Origin: Lysobacter_L cavernae
Lineage (GTDB): Bacteria > Pseudomonadota > Gammaproteobacteria > Xanthomonadales > Xanthomonadaceae
Reading direction: 5' to 3'
DNA: 64,000 nucleotides
Assembly: GCF_042648505.1 (NCBI RefSeq)
Contig: NZ_JBHRXK010000002.1
Span: 1 to 64,000, forward strand
Shown here: positions 18,707 to 28,068 of the stretch, piece after piece
Layout of the letters: each line of letters opens with the position of its first letter
How positions within the stretch are numbered: the first letter of the stretch is position 1
Notes under the pieces: generated by a model
What the model was told of the DNA's origin: nothing
Database searches by the model: none
Seen by the model: the letters and a program-made list of their open reading frames with translations, nothing else
Translations under genes and position numbers: made by a program

Positions 18707-20173
18707 ATGTCATCGACCGCATCATCAATGAAAGCGCCCACCACCTTGTTCGACAAACTGTGGGACGCCCACGTCGTCACTCCCGAGAGCGACACCGCGC
18801 CAGCGACGCTCTACATCGACCTGCACCTGATCCACGAGGTCACCTCACCGCAAGCCTTCGCCGAACTCGACGCACGTGGCCTGCCGGTGCGCCGGCCCGA
18901 GCGCACCAAGGGCACGCCCGACCATTCCACGCCGACGCTGCCGCCCGACGCCAATGGCCGGCGCCCGTACGCCAGCGTTGAGGCACGCGCGCAGGTCGAC
19001 AAGCTGCGCGAGAACTGCACGCGCTTCGGCGTCGAGCTGTTCGACTACGACAGCCCGCACCGCGGCATCGTCCACGTGATGGGCCCGGAGCTGGGCCTGA
19101 CCCAGCCCGGCCAGACCATCGTCTGCGGCGACAGCCACACCGCCACACACGGCGCGTTCGGCGCGCTCGCCTTTGGCATCGGCACCAGCGAGGTCGGCCA
19201 CGTGCTGGCGACGCAGTGCCTGCTGCAGCGCAAGCCGAAGACGCTGGCGATCACCGTCGACGGCGAGCTGCCCCCCGGCGTCGGCGCCAAGGACCTGATC
19301 CTGCACGTGATCGGCGTGATCGGCGTCAACGGCGGCACCGGCCACGTCATCGAGTACCGCGGCAGCGCGATCCGCGCGCTGTCGATGGAGCAGCGCATGA
19401 CGGTGTGCAACATGTCGATCGAAGCCGGTGCGCGCGCCGGACTGATCGCACCGGACGCGGTCACCTTCGACTATCTGCGCGGTCGCCCGCGCGTCCCGCA
19501 AGGTGCCGACTTCGATACAGCGGTCGCGCTCTGGCGCGAGTTCCGCAGCGACGATGGGGCAACGTTCGACCGCGAAGTGCGCATCGATGCGCGCGACATC
19601 CAGCCGACCGTGACCTGGGGCACGCATCCGGGCCAGGTCGCGGTGATCGCCGGCAACGTGCCGGCCGACAGCAACAGCGACGACGCCAAGGCCCGCGACT
19701 ACATGGGCTGGCAGGCCGGTGCGGCGTTGGCCGGGCGCGCGGTCGACGTGGTCTTCGTCGGCAGCTGCACCAACTCGCGCCTGTCCGACCTGCGCGAGAC
19801 CGCGCGCGTGCTGCGCGGCCGCCACGTGCATCCGCGCGTGCGCATGCTGGTGGTGCCCGGTTCCGAACAGGTCAAGCGCGAGGCCGAGGCCGAAGGCATC
19901 GACGCGATCGTGCGTGCCGCCGGTGCCGAGTGGCGCGAACCGGGCTGCTCGATGTGCATCGCCATGAACGGCGACCTGGTCGCACCGGGGCAGCTCGCCG
20001 TGTCGACCAGCAATCGCAACTTCGAGGGCCGCCAGGGCAAGGGCGCGCGCACGGTGCTGGCCTCACCGGCCACCGCCGCCGCCTGCGCCGTCGCCGGCGA
20101 GATCACCGATCCGCGGCCGTACCTGACCACCGCGCCGGCCGAGCAGCCGTCGGTCGAGCTGGAGCACGTCTGA
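18707..20173 (+). CDS. leuC: 3-isopropylmalate dehydratase large subunit
   Basis: 488-residue aconitase-family subunit. 4Fe-4S ligands are the cysteines in GSCTNSR (about residue 353) and PGCSMC (about 413-416). It works with LeuD to isomerise 2-isopropylmalate. The start at 18707 has only a weak ribosome-binding site; ATG 18728 (MKAPTTLFDKL) is an alternative closer to the family's usual N-terminus. Separated from leuD by a repeat element instead of the usual tight junction. Confidence 0.96.
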   Translation: MSSTASSMKAPTTLFDKLWDAHVVTPESDTAPATLYIDLHLIHEVTSPQAFAELDARGLPVRRPERTKGTPDHSTPTLPPDANGRRPYASVEARAQVDKLRENCTRFGVELFDYDSPHRGIVHVMGPELGLTQPGQTIVCGDSHTATHGAFGALAFGIGTSEVGHVLATQCLLQRKPKTLAITVDGELPPGVGAKDLILHVIGVIGVNGGTGHVIEYRGSAIRALSMEQRMTVCNMSIEAGARAGLIAPDAVTFDYLRGRPRVPQGADFDTAVALWREFRSDDGATFDREVRIDARDIQPTVTWGTHPGQVAVIAGNVPADSNSDDAKARDYMGWQAGAALAGRAVDVVFVGSCTNSRLSDLRETARVLRGRHVHPRVRMLVVPGSEQVKREAEAEGIDAIVRAAGAEWREPGCSMCIAMNGDLVAPGQLAVSTSNRNFEGRQGKGARTVLASPATAAACAVAGEITDPRPYLTTAPAEQPSVELEHV

Positions 20174-20202
20174 TGCCCGTCACGCCTGCCACTGCTTCTG
20201 CT

Positions 20203-20293
20203 CGTCATCCCCGCGTAGGCGGGGATCCAGCGACTTTGCTTTTGTCGACACCCCGGCAAAAGGCACTGGGTTCCCGCCTTCGCGGGAATGACG
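20203..20293. repeat. REP-like inverted pair between leuC and leuD
   Basis: The left arm at 20203-20229 contains the hairpin CCCGC-GTAG-GCGGG; the right arm at 20268-20293 contains CCCGC-CTTC-GCGGG and ends ATGACG. The arms are inverted copies around about 38 bp. Same element type as at 2281-2484. It fills most of the 145-bp leuC-leuD gap and could modulate mRNA stability or termination inside the operon. Confidence 0.85.
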
Positions 20294-20318
20294 GATTTCA
20301 TTTCCCGGAGCACTCCTG

Positions 20319-20915
20319 ATGCGCCCCTTCACCGAACTGACCTCGCGCACCGTCGTGCTGCGCGAGCGCAACATCGACACCGACCAGATCATCCCGGCGC
20401 GCTTCCTGACCACCACCGAGCGCAAGGGCCTGGGCAAGCACGCCTTCAACGACTGGCGCAGCCTGCCGGACGGTACGCCCAACCCGGAGTTCGCGTTCAA
20501 CAAGCCCGAGAACATCGGCGCGCGCATCCTCGTCGCCGGCCGCAACTTCGGCTGCGGCTCCTCACGCGAGCACGCGCCGTGGGCGCTGACCGACCTCGGC
20601 CTGCGCGCGGTGATCAGCGCCGAGATCGCCGACATCTTCCGCAGCAACGCGCTGAAGAACGGCCTGCTGCCGATCGTGCTCGACGAGGCCGTGGTCGACG
20701 AACTGCTCGATCGCCCCGGCATCGAGCTGCACATCGACGTCGCCAGTCGCAGCGTGACGCTGCCGGGCGGCACGCGCGTGCAGTTCCCGCTCGACGCCTT
20801 CGCCCAGACCTGCCTGCTCGAAGGCGTCGATCAGCTCGGCTACCTGCTCAAGCAACAACCCGCCATCCAACGTTACGAAAACACTGTTGACAGGAGCGCG
20901 CGTCATGCAAGCTGA
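20319..20915 (+). CDS. leuD: 3-isopropylmalate dehydratase small subunit
   Basis: 198-residue swivel-domain partner of LeuC. Diagnostic are NIDTDQIIPARFL near the N-terminus and GRNFGCGSSREHAPWAL near residue 74. GGAG lies 8 bases before the ATG. The C-terminus overlaps leuB by 11 bp. Length is normal. Confidence 0.96.
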   Translation: MRPFTELTSRTVVLRERNIDTDQIIPARFLTTTERKGLGKHAFNDWRSLPDGTPNPEFAFNKPENIGARILVAGRNFGCGSSREHAPWALTDLGLRAVISAEIADIFRSNALKNGLLPIVLDEAVVDELLDRPGIELHIDVASRSVTLPGGTRVQFPLDAFAQTCLLEGVDQLGYLLKQQPAIQRYENTVDRSARHAS

Positions 20916-22008
20916 CATCGTCGTTCTGCCGGGCGACGGCATCGGCCCGGAAGTCACCGCCGCCGCGGTCGAGGTGCTGCGCGCGGTCGGCCAGCGCTAC
21001 GGTCACGATTTCCGTTTTGAAGAGAAGCTGATCGGTGGCGCCGCCATCGACGCCACCGGCGAGGCGCTGCCGGCCGACACACTGGCCGCGGCGCAGCGCG
21101 CCGATGCGGTGCTGCTCGGCGCGGTCGGCGGGCCGAAGTGGTCCGACCCGAAGGCGCCGGTGCGGCCCGAGCAGGGGCTGCTGGCGATCCGCAAGGCGCT
21201 GGGCCTGTACGCCAACCTGCGCCCGGTCAAACCGCATCCGGCCGCGCTCGGCGCCTCGCCGATCAAGCCACACCTGCTCAACGGCGTCGACCTGATGGTC
21301 GTGCGCGAGCTGACCGGCGGTATCTACTTCGGCCAGAAACAGCGCACGGCCGGCTCTGACGGCAACGAATCCGCCAGTGACCTGTGCGAGTACTCCACCG
21401 CCGAGATCGAACGCGTGGTGCGCCGCGCCTGCACGCTGGCGCGCACCCGTCGCGGCCGCGTCACCTCGGTCGACAAGGCCAACGTGCTGGAGACCTCGCG
21501 GCTGTGGCGCGAAGTCGCCACGCGCGTGGTGCGCGACGAGTTCCCCGACGTGCAGCTGGAGCACCAGCTGGTCGACTCGATGGCGATGCACCTGCTGGCC
21601 AAGCCGCGCGAGTACGACGTCATCGTCACCGAGAACATGTTCGGCGACATCCTCACCGACGAGGCCTCGATGCTGGCCGGCTCGCTCGGCCTGCTGCCGT
21701 CGGCCTCGCTCGGTGGAGGCCGCGTCGGCCTGTACGAACCGATCCACGGCTCCGCGCCCGACATCGCCGGCCGCGGCATCGCCAATCCCTACGCGACGAT
21801 CCTCAGCACCGCGCTGCTGCTGCGTCATTCGCTAGGTCTGGAAGACGAGGCCAGGTGCGTGGAGAAGGCGGTCAGCGGCGCGCTCGACAGCGGCGTGTTC
21901 ACCGCCGACCTGGCTCCGGGCGGCCGCGGCGCGAGCACACGCCAGGCGACGGCGGCGGTGCTGGAGCAGCTGCAGCTCGAATGTCTGCCGGTGGTGATGC
22001 GCGACTGA
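20905..22008 (+). CDS. leuB: 3-isopropylmalate dehydrogenase
   Basis: 367-residue NAD-dependent decarboxylating dehydrogenase, third step of leucine synthesis. The N-terminus is MQADIVVLPGDGIGPEV, with substrate-site RELTGGIYFG and the family signature from NMFGDILTDEASML. The ATG at 20905 has AGGAG upstream and restores the usual N-terminus. Last gene of the ilv-leu block; a GC-rich inverted repeat (GCGCAGGCG/CGCCTGCGC, 22019-22051) follows, without a U tract. Confidence 0.96.
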   Translation: MQADIVVLPGDGIGPEVTAAAVEVLRAVGQRYGHDFRFEEKLIGGAAIDATGEALPADTLAAAQRADAVLLGAVGGPKWSDPKAPVRPEQGLLAIRKALGLYANLRPVKPHPAALGASPIKPHLLNGVDLMVVRELTGGIYFGQKQRTAGSDGNESASDLCEYSTAEIERVVRRACTLARTRRGRVTSVDKANVLETSRLWREVATRVVRDEFPDVQLEHQLVDSMAMHLLAKPREYDVIVTENMFGDILTDEASMLAGSLGLLPSASLGGGRVGLYEPIHGSAPDIAGRGIANPYATILSTALLLRHSLGLEDEARCVEKAVSGALDSGVFTADLAPGGRGASTRQATAAVLEQLQLECLPVVMRD

Positions 22009-22070
22009 CGCCACGCATGCGCAGGCGGCCGTGTTGCGGTAGCGCCTGCGCGACCGCTACGGTGCGTGGC

Positions 22071-22733
22071 ATGACGACCCATGCCCGCACCGCCCTGCTG
22101 CCCCTCGCCCTGCTGCTGGCACTCAACGCCTGCAGCTCGACGCCCGCGACCACGGCGGGCGAAGGCTTGCCTTCCTCCATCCCGCATGCCGCCGATGGCT
22201 CGGCGCTGACCAGTCCAGCTAATGCGTTCTTCCAGAACGTGGCCGCGCTGTGCGGCCACGCCTACGCCGGCCGCATCGTCGCCGACACGCCCGCACCCAC
22301 CACTGCCGATCCGTTCGCCGGCAAGCCGCTGGTCATGCACGTGCGCGAGTGCGACAAGGACGTCATCCGCATCCCGTTCTTCGTCGGCGACGACCGCTCG
22401 CGCACCTGGCTGCTGAGGCGCACCGCCGACGGCCTGCGCCTGAAACACGATCACCGCCATCAGGACGGCAGCGAGGACGCGGTCACGATGTACGGCGGCG
22501 ACAGCGCCGCCCCCGGCAGCGCCCGGCGCCAGGAATTCCCGGTCGATGCCGAATCGAAGGCGATGTTCGATCGTGAAGGTCGCAGCGTGTCGAACAGCAA
22601 CGTCTGGGCGATGGAGGTCGAGCCGGGCCGACGTTTCGTCTACGAGCTGTCGCGGCCCGGACGCCTGTTCCGCGTCGAATTCGACCTGACCCGGCCGCTC
22701 CCCGCGCCACCGCCGCCGTGGGGCAGCCGCTGA
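22071..22733 (+). CDS. predicted lipoprotein, unknown function
   Basis: 220 residues. The signal peptide ends in a lipobox LNAC (cysteine 21), so the protein should be lipid-anchored, probably in the outer membrane. The mature part has ALCGHAYAGRIV and HDHRHQDGSEDAVTMYGG and a C-terminal LFRVEFDLT; I recall similar hypothetical proteins in related bacteria but no known function. A TACGGT hexamer 7 bases before the ATG and no Shine-Dalgarno suggest a leaderless transcript. Followed by a bidirectional terminator. Confidence 0.75.
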   Translation: MTTHARTALLPLALLLALNACSSTPATTAGEGLPSSIPHAADGSALTSPANAFFQNVAALCGHAYAGRIVADTPAPTTADPFAGKPLVMHVRECDKDVIRIPFFVGDDRSRTWLLRRTADGLRLKHDHRHQDGSEDAVTMYGGDSAAPGSARRQEFPVDAESKAMFDREGRSVSNSNVWAMEVEPGRRFVYELSRPGRLFRVEFDLTRPLPAPPPPWGSR

Positions 22734-22739
22734 CGGCAA

Positions 22740-22771
22740 CGAAAAGGGCGCCACGGTGGGCGCCCTTTTCG
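22740..22771. terminator. bidirectional intrinsic terminator
   Basis: CGAAAAGGGCGCC (22740-22752), loop ACGGTG, GGCGCCCTTTTCG (22759-22771): a 13-bp perfect stem with A and T flanks in both orientations, between the convergent lipoprotein and RND pump genes. Confidence 0.9.
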
Positions 22772-22790
22772 GTTGCCCAGTCCACTGCGC

Positions 22791-25700
22791 TCACGCCTCC
22801 TGCGGCGCCTTCACCTTGAACCAGGCCGCGTACAACGCCGGCAGGAACAGCAGCGTCAGGAACGTCGCCACCGTAAGGCCGCCCATGATCGCCACCGCCA
22901 TCGGCCCGAAGAAGGCGCTGCGCGACAGCGGGATCATCGCCAGGATCGCCGCCAGCGCGGTCAACACGATCGGACGGAAGCGACGCACGGTCGCCTCGAC
23001 AATCGCCTGCCACGGCGGCGCACCTTCGCCGATGTCGTGCTCGATCTGGTCGACCAGGATCACCGAGTTGCGCATGATCATGCCGGCCAGCGCGATCGTG
23101 CCCAGCATCGCGACGAAGCCGAACGGCACGCGGAACACCAGCAGAAATAGTGTTACGCCGATAAGCCCCAGCGGCGCCGTCAGCAGCACCATGAAGCTGC
23201 GCGAGAAACTGCGCAGCTGCAGCATCAGCAGCGTGAACACCACGAACACGAACAACGGCACGCCGGCGGCGATGGAACGCTGGCCGCGGCCCGAGTCCTC
23301 GACGCTGCCGCCGACATCGATCGAATAGCCGTACGGCAGCTGTGCGCGCAGCCCGTCCAGCGTCGGCGAGATCTGCGCGGTCACCGTCGCCGGCTGCGTG
23401 CCGTCGTAGATGTCGGCGCGCACGGTCATGGTCGGCTGGCGGTCGCGGTGCCAGATGATGCCTTCCTCGAAACCGTAGTCGAGCGTGGCGATCTGCGTCA
23501 GCGGCACGCTGGTGCCCTTGCTGGTCGGCACCATCAGGCTGCCGAGCATGTCCAGGCGCAGACGCTCCTGGTCCGGGCCGCGCAGCAGCATCTCGACCAG
23601 CTCGTTGCCTTCACGGTAGGTGCTGATGTGCGAACCCGACAGCGAGCTCGACAGGAACTGCGACAGGCCGGCGGAGCTGACGCCGAGCGCACGCGCGCGC
23701 TCCTGGTCGACCTGCAGACGCACGACCTTGTTCGGCTCATCCCAGTCGAGGTTGACGTTGGCGACGTGCGGGTTGTCGCGGAACTTCTTCTGCACCCGGT
23801 AGGCGATCTCGCGCACCTTCTCGATGTGCTCGCCGGACACGCGGAACTGCACCGGGTAGCCCACCGGCGGGCCGTTCTCCAGTCGCGTCACGCGCATCTG
23901 CAATTCGGGAAAGCGCTTGAACACATCCTCGATCAGCCAGGCGCGAAGGTCCTCGCGCGCGTGCAGATCCTTCGGCGTCAATACGAACTGGGCAAAGTTG
24001 GCCGCCGGCAGTTGCTGGTCAAGCGGCAGGTAGTAACGCGGCGAACCGGTGCCGACGTAGGCGACGTAGTTGGCCAGGTCCTTGCGCTGCTTGAGGATCG
24101 CTTCCAGCCGCTGCGCCTGCGTGGTGGTCGCACGCAGCGAGCTGCCTTCGGCCAGCTCGATGTCGACCATCAGCTCCGGCCGGGTCGAGTCCGGGAAGAA
24201 CTGCTGCGGCACGAAGCGGAACAGGAACACCGACACGACGAACGCGGCGGCGGTAATGCCGATGATCAGCCAGCGCCGGCGCACGCAGAATGTCACCCAC
24301 TCGCGGAAGCGCACGTAGAACCTGCTCGCATACGGATCGTGCGCATGACCGTCGATCGGCGGCTTCGGCGCGAGGTAGTCGTGGAAGGCGGGGAAGCGAT
24401 CGGCCAGGCGCACGCGGAAGTCGTGCCAACGCGCGGGCAGCGAGCCCGGCTTCGGCGGCTTGGCCGCATGCCCATAGTCCGGTAGCAGCTTGTCGCCCAG
24501 GTACGGAATGAACGCGACCGCGGCGACCCACGACACCACCAGGGCGATCGTCACCACCTCGAACAGCGAGCGCGTGTACTCGCCAGTGCTCGACTTGGCG
24601 GTGGCGATCGGCAGGAAGCCGGCGGCGGTGATCAACGTGCCGGTCAGCATCGGGAAGGCGGTGCTGTCCCAGGCGAACGCGGCGGCCTTCATCCGGCTGA
24701 AGCCCTGCTCCATCTTGATCGCCATCATCTCCACCGCGATGATCGCGTCGTCGACCAGCAGGCCCAGGGCGAGCACCAGCGCGCCGAGCGAGATCTTGTG
24801 CAGGCCGACGCCGAAGAAGTCCATCACCGCGAAGGTCATCGCCAGCACCAGCGGGATCGACAGCGCCACCACGAAGCCGGTGCGCATGCCCAGCGAGAAG
24901 AAGCTCACCAGCAGCACGATAGCGACCGCTTCGGACAGCACCTTGACGAACTCGCCGACCGACTCCTCGACCGCCGCCGGCTGGTCGGAGACCTTGCGCA
25001 GCTGCATGCCGGCCGGCAACGTCTTCTGCAGGCTGGCGAACTCGACCTCCAGCATCTTGCCGAGCTTGAGGATGTCGCCGCCTTGCTTCATCGCTACACC
25101 TATCCCGATGGCGTCCTCGCCCATGAAGCGCATCCGCGGCGCCGGCGGATCGGAGAAACCGCGGCGCACGTCGGCGACATCGGCAAGACGGAAGGTGCGG
25201 TCACCGACGCGGATCGGGAACTCGCGGATCTGCTCGACCGACTTGAACTTGCCGCCGACGCGCAGCGGCACGCGCGTGCTGCCGGTCTCGAAGAAGCCGG
25301 CCGGCACCATCGCGTTCTGCTCGTCCAGCGCCTGCTGCACCGCCGAGGCCGGCACGCCCAGCGTGGACAACTTGACGTTGGACAACTCGATCCAGACCTT
25401 CTCGTCCTGCACGCCGAACAGCTCGATCTTGCCGACGTCCGGCTGCTTCTGCAGCGCCAGCTGCACGCGCTCGGCGTAGTCCTTGAGCACGGCGTAGTCG
25501 AAGCCCTGGCCGGTCAGCGCGTAGATGTTGCCGAAGGTGTCGCCGAACTCGTCGTTGAAGAACGGGCCGACCACGTCGCCGGGCAAGGTCGCGCGGATAT
25601 CGCCGATCTTCTTGCGCACCTGGTACCACAGCGGCTCGATGTCCTTGGAGCGCAGCGAGTCCTTGGCGACGAACATCACCTGCGACTCGCCGGCGCGCGA

Positions 25701-25955
25701 GTACGAGCGGATGAACTCGTACTGGCCGGTCTCCATCAGCTTCTTTTCGACGCGCTCGGTGACCTGGCGCGAGACTTCCTCGGCGGTCGCGCCCGGCCAC
25801 AGCGTACGGATCACCATCACCTTGAAGGTGAAGGCCGGGTCCTCGCTGCGCCCCAGGCGCAGGTACGAGAACATGCCGGCGATCGCCATCACCAGCATCG
25901 CGTAGACGATCAGGCTGCGGTGGCGCAGCGCCCATTCGGACAGGTTGAAGCGCAT
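22791..25955 (-). CDS. efflux RND transporter permease
   Basis: 1054 residues, the usual size of an inner-membrane RND pump of the AcrB/HAE1 superfamily. There are 12 predicted helices in the family pattern with two large periplasmic loops; the proton-relay aspartates are in GLLVDDAIIAVEMM of helix 4. It should export small toxic compounds with the membrane-fusion protein encoded 7 bp upstream and a TolC-type channel. Substrates cannot be read from sequence. Probably controlled by the divergent TetR gene. Confidence 0.93.
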   Translation of the reverse strand: MRFNLSEWALRHRSLIVYAMLVMAIAGMFSYLRLGRSEDPAFTFKVMVIRTLWPGATAEEVSRQVTERVEKKLMETGQYEFIRSYSRAGESQVMFVAKDSLRSKDIEPLWYQVRKKIGDIRATLPGDVVGPFFNDEFGDTFGNIYALTGQGFDYAVLKDYAERVQLALQKQPDVGKIELFGVQDEKVWIELSNVKLSTLGVPASAVQQALDEQNAMVPAGFFETGSTRVPLRVGGKFKSVEQIREFPIRVGDRTFRLADVADVRRGFSDPPAPRMRFMGEDAIGIGVAMKQGGDILKLGKMLEVEFASLQKTLPAGMQLRKVSDQPAAVEESVGEFVKVLSEAVAIVLLVSFFSLGMRTGFVVALSIPLVLAMTFAVMDFFGVGLHKISLGALVLALGLLVDDAIIAVEMMAIKMEQGFSRMKAAAFAWDSTAFPMLTGTLITAAGFLPIATAKSSTGEYTRSLFEVVTIALVVSWVAAVAFIPYLGDKLLPDYGHAAKPPKPGSLPARWHDFRVRLADRFPAFHDYLAPKPPIDGHAHDPYASRFYVRFREWVTFCVRRRWLIIGITAAAFVVSVFLFRFVPQQFFPDSTRPELMVDIELAEGSSLRATTTQAQRLEAILKQRKDLANYVAYVGTGSPRYYLPLDQQLPAANFAQFVLTPKDLHAREDLRAWLIEDVFKRFPELQMRVTRLENGPPVGYPVQFRVSGEHIEKVREIAYRVQKKFRDNPHVANVNLDWDEPNKVVRLQVDQERARALGVSSAGLSQFLSSSLSGSHISTYREGNELVEMLLRGPDQERLRLDMLGSLMVPTSKGTSVPLTQIATLDYGFEEGIIWHRDRQPTMTVRADIYDGTQPATVTAQISPTLDGLRAQLPYGYSIDVGGSVEDSGRGQRSIAAGVPLFVFVVFTLLMLQLRSFSRSFMVLLTAPLGLIGVTLFLLVFRVPFGFVAMLGTIALAGMIMRNSVILVDQIEHDIGEGAPPWQAIVEATVRRFRPIVLTALAAILAMIPLSRSAFFGPMAVAIMGGLTVATFLTLLFLPALYAAWFKVKAPQEA

Positions 25956-25962
25956 GTCGGCC

Positions 25963-27117
25963 TCAGCGCGTGGCGGTAGCGGTAGCGGCGGCCGTCACGG
26001 CGACCGGTCGGTTGTCGCGATCGACCGGTTGCACCTTCTGCCCGGCGCGCAGCAGGTGCCCGCCGGCGGCGACGACCCAGTCGTCCGCGCTCAGCCCGCT
26101 CTTCACCGGCACGCGGTCTTCACCGAAGGCGCCGGTCTGCACCGGCTGCAATTTCACCGTCGAGGTCCTGGCGTCGATCACGTACACCGCGTTGCCGCCG
26201 TTGCTGCGCTGCACAGCCGCCATCGGCACGCTCAGGCTGCCGTTGCCGTTGGTGGGCAGGTAGACGCGTGCGCTCTGGCCGAGTTCGAGTGCGTCGGCCG
26301 GCGCCTCGACGCTGGCGCGCGCGGCGTAGGTGCGCGAGGCCGGGTCGGCAGCCGGAGAAATCTCGCGGATGCGGCCATTCCAGCGCTGACCGCTGCGCGA
26401 CCACGACTCCACCTGCACAGGCTGGCCCGGCTTGACCGTGGCGACCATGCCTTCGGGCAGGGCGAAGGCGATCTCGCGCACGCCGTCGGCGGCCAGCGTG
26501 AACGCGGTCTGCCCGGCCGCGACGACTTGCCCGGCCTCGACGCTGCGCGTGGCGATCACGCCGTCGCGCGGCGCGCGCAGCTGCGAATAGGCGGCCTGGT
26601 TGCGCGCGACCTCGAGGTTGGCGCGGGCGGCGTTGGCCTGCCCCTGCGCGGCTTTCGCGGCGGCATCCTGTGCATCCAGCGTCGAGCGGCTGACCAGTTG
26701 GTCATCGGCCAGCTTGGCAAAACGGGATTGGTCAGAACGGGCGCGGCCGAGTTCGGCCTCGGCCGCGGCAAGTTGCGCCTGCGCCGCGCGCGTCTGCGCC
26801 TGCAGGTCGCCCGGATCGAGCACGGCGATGACCTCGCCCTGACGGACGTGGTCGCCGACGTCGACCTGGCGCTCGATGAGCTTGCCGCCGACGCGGAACG
26901 ACAGTGGGCTTTCCTCGCGCGCATGCACTTCGCCGGCGAAGGCGGTGGCGGTGTGTGACGAGGCGGTCGGGTGCGTTACCAGCACCGGCCGCGCGGCCTC
27001 CGCGGGCGCGGCATCGCGGCCGCAGGCCACCAGCAATCCAATCGACAGCAACAAGGGCGACAGCCGGGTCAGCGCCGGAACGGCGCGACGGGCAGCGGCA
27101 TGGGGACGGCTGCGCAT
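25963..27117 (-). CDS. efflux RND transporter periplasmic adaptor (membrane-fusion) lipoprotein
   Basis: 384 residues. The signal peptide has a lipobox (LLVAC, about residue 32), so the protein is anchored to the inner membrane. Domain order is typical: biotinyl-lipoyl halves, an alpha-hairpin coiled coil (AQTRAAQAQLAAAEAELGRA and a following Ala/Gln-rich stretch), beta-barrel and membrane-proximal domain. It links the RND permease to an outer-membrane channel. It is first in a two-gene operon, with GAGG before the ATG, divergent from tetR. Confidence 0.93.
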   Translation of the reverse strand: MRSRPHAAARRAVPALTRLSPLLLSIGLLVACGRDAAPAEAARPVLVTHPTASSHTATAFAGEVHAREESPLSFRVGGKLIERQVDVGDHVRQGEVIAVLDPGDLQAQTRAAQAQLAAAEAELGRARSDQSRFAKLADDQLVSRSTLDAQDAAAKAAQGQANAARANLEVARNQAAYSQLRAPRDGVIATRSVEAGQVVAAGQTAFTLAADGVREIAFALPEGMVATVKPGQPVQVESWSRSGQRWNGRIREISPAADPASRTYAARASVEAPADALELGQSARVYLPTNGNGSLSVPMAAVQRSNGGNAVYVIDARTSTVKLQPVQTGAFGEDRVPVKSGLSADDWVVAAGGHLLRAGQKVQPVDRDNRPVAVTAAATATATR

Positions 27118-27194
27118 TGCGGGAGACCTCGGGGTTAATTAATGTACCTGGTGGTACTGTATAAATATCAAACCCAATAGTCTAGTATTCAAGC
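27118..27194. promoter_or_regulatory. divergent efflux/tetR promoter with candidate TetR operator
   Basis: AT-rich 77-bp gap. The inverted repeat GTACC-TGGT-GGTAC (27144-27157) and TTAATTAA (27135-27142) lie among candidate -10 boxes (TAGTAT, 27184-27189, for tetR). A TetR dimer bound here could block both promoters. Confidence 0.6.
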
Positions 27195-27908
27195 ATGACC
27201 GCTACACGCAAGCCCGCAGCCCCACATTCCGCTGCCAGCCCGCCCTCACCTTCCGTGCCCGCACACGGCGCCAAGCCCGCCGGTCCCGGGCGCCCGAAAG
27301 ACCTCGGCAAGCGGGCGGCGATCCTGGACGCGGCCAAACGCATGTTCACCCGGAACGGTTTCGACGGAACCAGCATGGACCAGATCGCCGCCGAGGCCGG
27401 GGTGTCCAAGCTCACCGTCTACAGCCACTTCGGCGACAAGGACAGCCTGTTCGTGGCCGCGGTGAAATCGCATTGCGAGCGCTCGCTGCCGTCGTCGCTG
27501 TTCGAGCCGGCGCCGGGCACGCCGCTGCGCGAGCGCCTGCTGACGATCGCCCGTGCGTTCTACGAGATGATCAGCAGCCCCGAGGCGGTCGCCGGCCATC
27601 GCATGCTGTGCACGCCGCAGCTGGCCACCTCGGCATTGCCGAAGCTGTTCTGGGAGGCCGGGCCGATGCGCGTGCAGGACGACTTCGCGGCGCTGCTGGA
27701 ACGCCGCATCGCCGCCGGCGAGCTCGTCATCCCCGACGTACCGCGCGCCGCCGCGCAGTTCTTCACCCTGCTCAAGGGCGAGCCGCATGCCTGCCTGGTG
27801 TTCGGCTGCGATGCCCCGGACGAGGGCGAGATCACCACCCATCTGGCGGCCTCGGTCGACCTGTTCCTGCGCGCTTACGTCGCACCGTCCGGGACGGAGC
27901 AGGCATGA
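27195..27908 (+). CDS. TetR/AcrR-family transcriptional repressor
   Basis: 237 residues. After a low-complexity N-terminus of about 35 residues comes GRPKDLGKRAAILDAAKRMF and the TetR helix-turn-helix (MDQIAAEAGVSKLTVYSHF), then a ligand-binding AcrR-type C-terminal domain. Divergent position and the palindrome in the shared promoter suggest it represses the adjacent RND operon and itself, and is released by a pump substrate. The ATG is very close to a TAGTAT box, so the transcript may be leaderless. Confidence 0.92.
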   Translation: MTATRKPAAPHSAASPPSPSVPAHGAKPAGPGRPKDLGKRAAILDAAKRMFTRNGFDGTSMDQIAAEAGVSKLTVYSHFGDKDSLFVAAVKSHCERSLPSSLFEPAPGTPLRERLLTIARAFYEMISSPEAVAGHRMLCTPQLATSALPKLFWEAGPMRVQDDFAALLERRIAAGELVIPDVPRAAAQFFTLLKGEPHACLVFGCDAPDEGEITTHLAASVDLFLRAYVAPSGTEQA

Positions 27909-28029
27909 GCACGACGCAGGCCCGGGCGCTGGTTACTTCAGTCTTGGTTACTTCTGGCACTCAGGCCGTCCACCGGCACGCGGCGATGCTGTGCACCGCG
28001 CCCGCGTCGGCCCGGTAACGCAATCCCGG

Positions 28030-28068
28030 TACAATTCGCGGTCTTCCGCGCGAGATATCTGCCCCCCG
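28030..28068 (+). promoter_or_regulatory. candidate promoter of the pcm-like/tolC unit
   Basis: TACAAT at 28030-28035 is a good -10 about 33 bases before the ATG at 28069. No convincing -35 is seen. The preceding region 27909-28029 holds no gene I can support. Confidence 0.45.

Noticed and set aside
22019..22051. Inverted repeat after leuB as an intrinsic terminator
   Set aside because: Good 9-bp stem but no U tract; may be part of a Rho-dependent end at best.
27905..28018. Short plus-strand ORF starting MSTTQARALV after tetR
   Set aside because: No ribosome-binding site independent of the tetR end, no family pattern, and it runs into the promoter region of the next gene.
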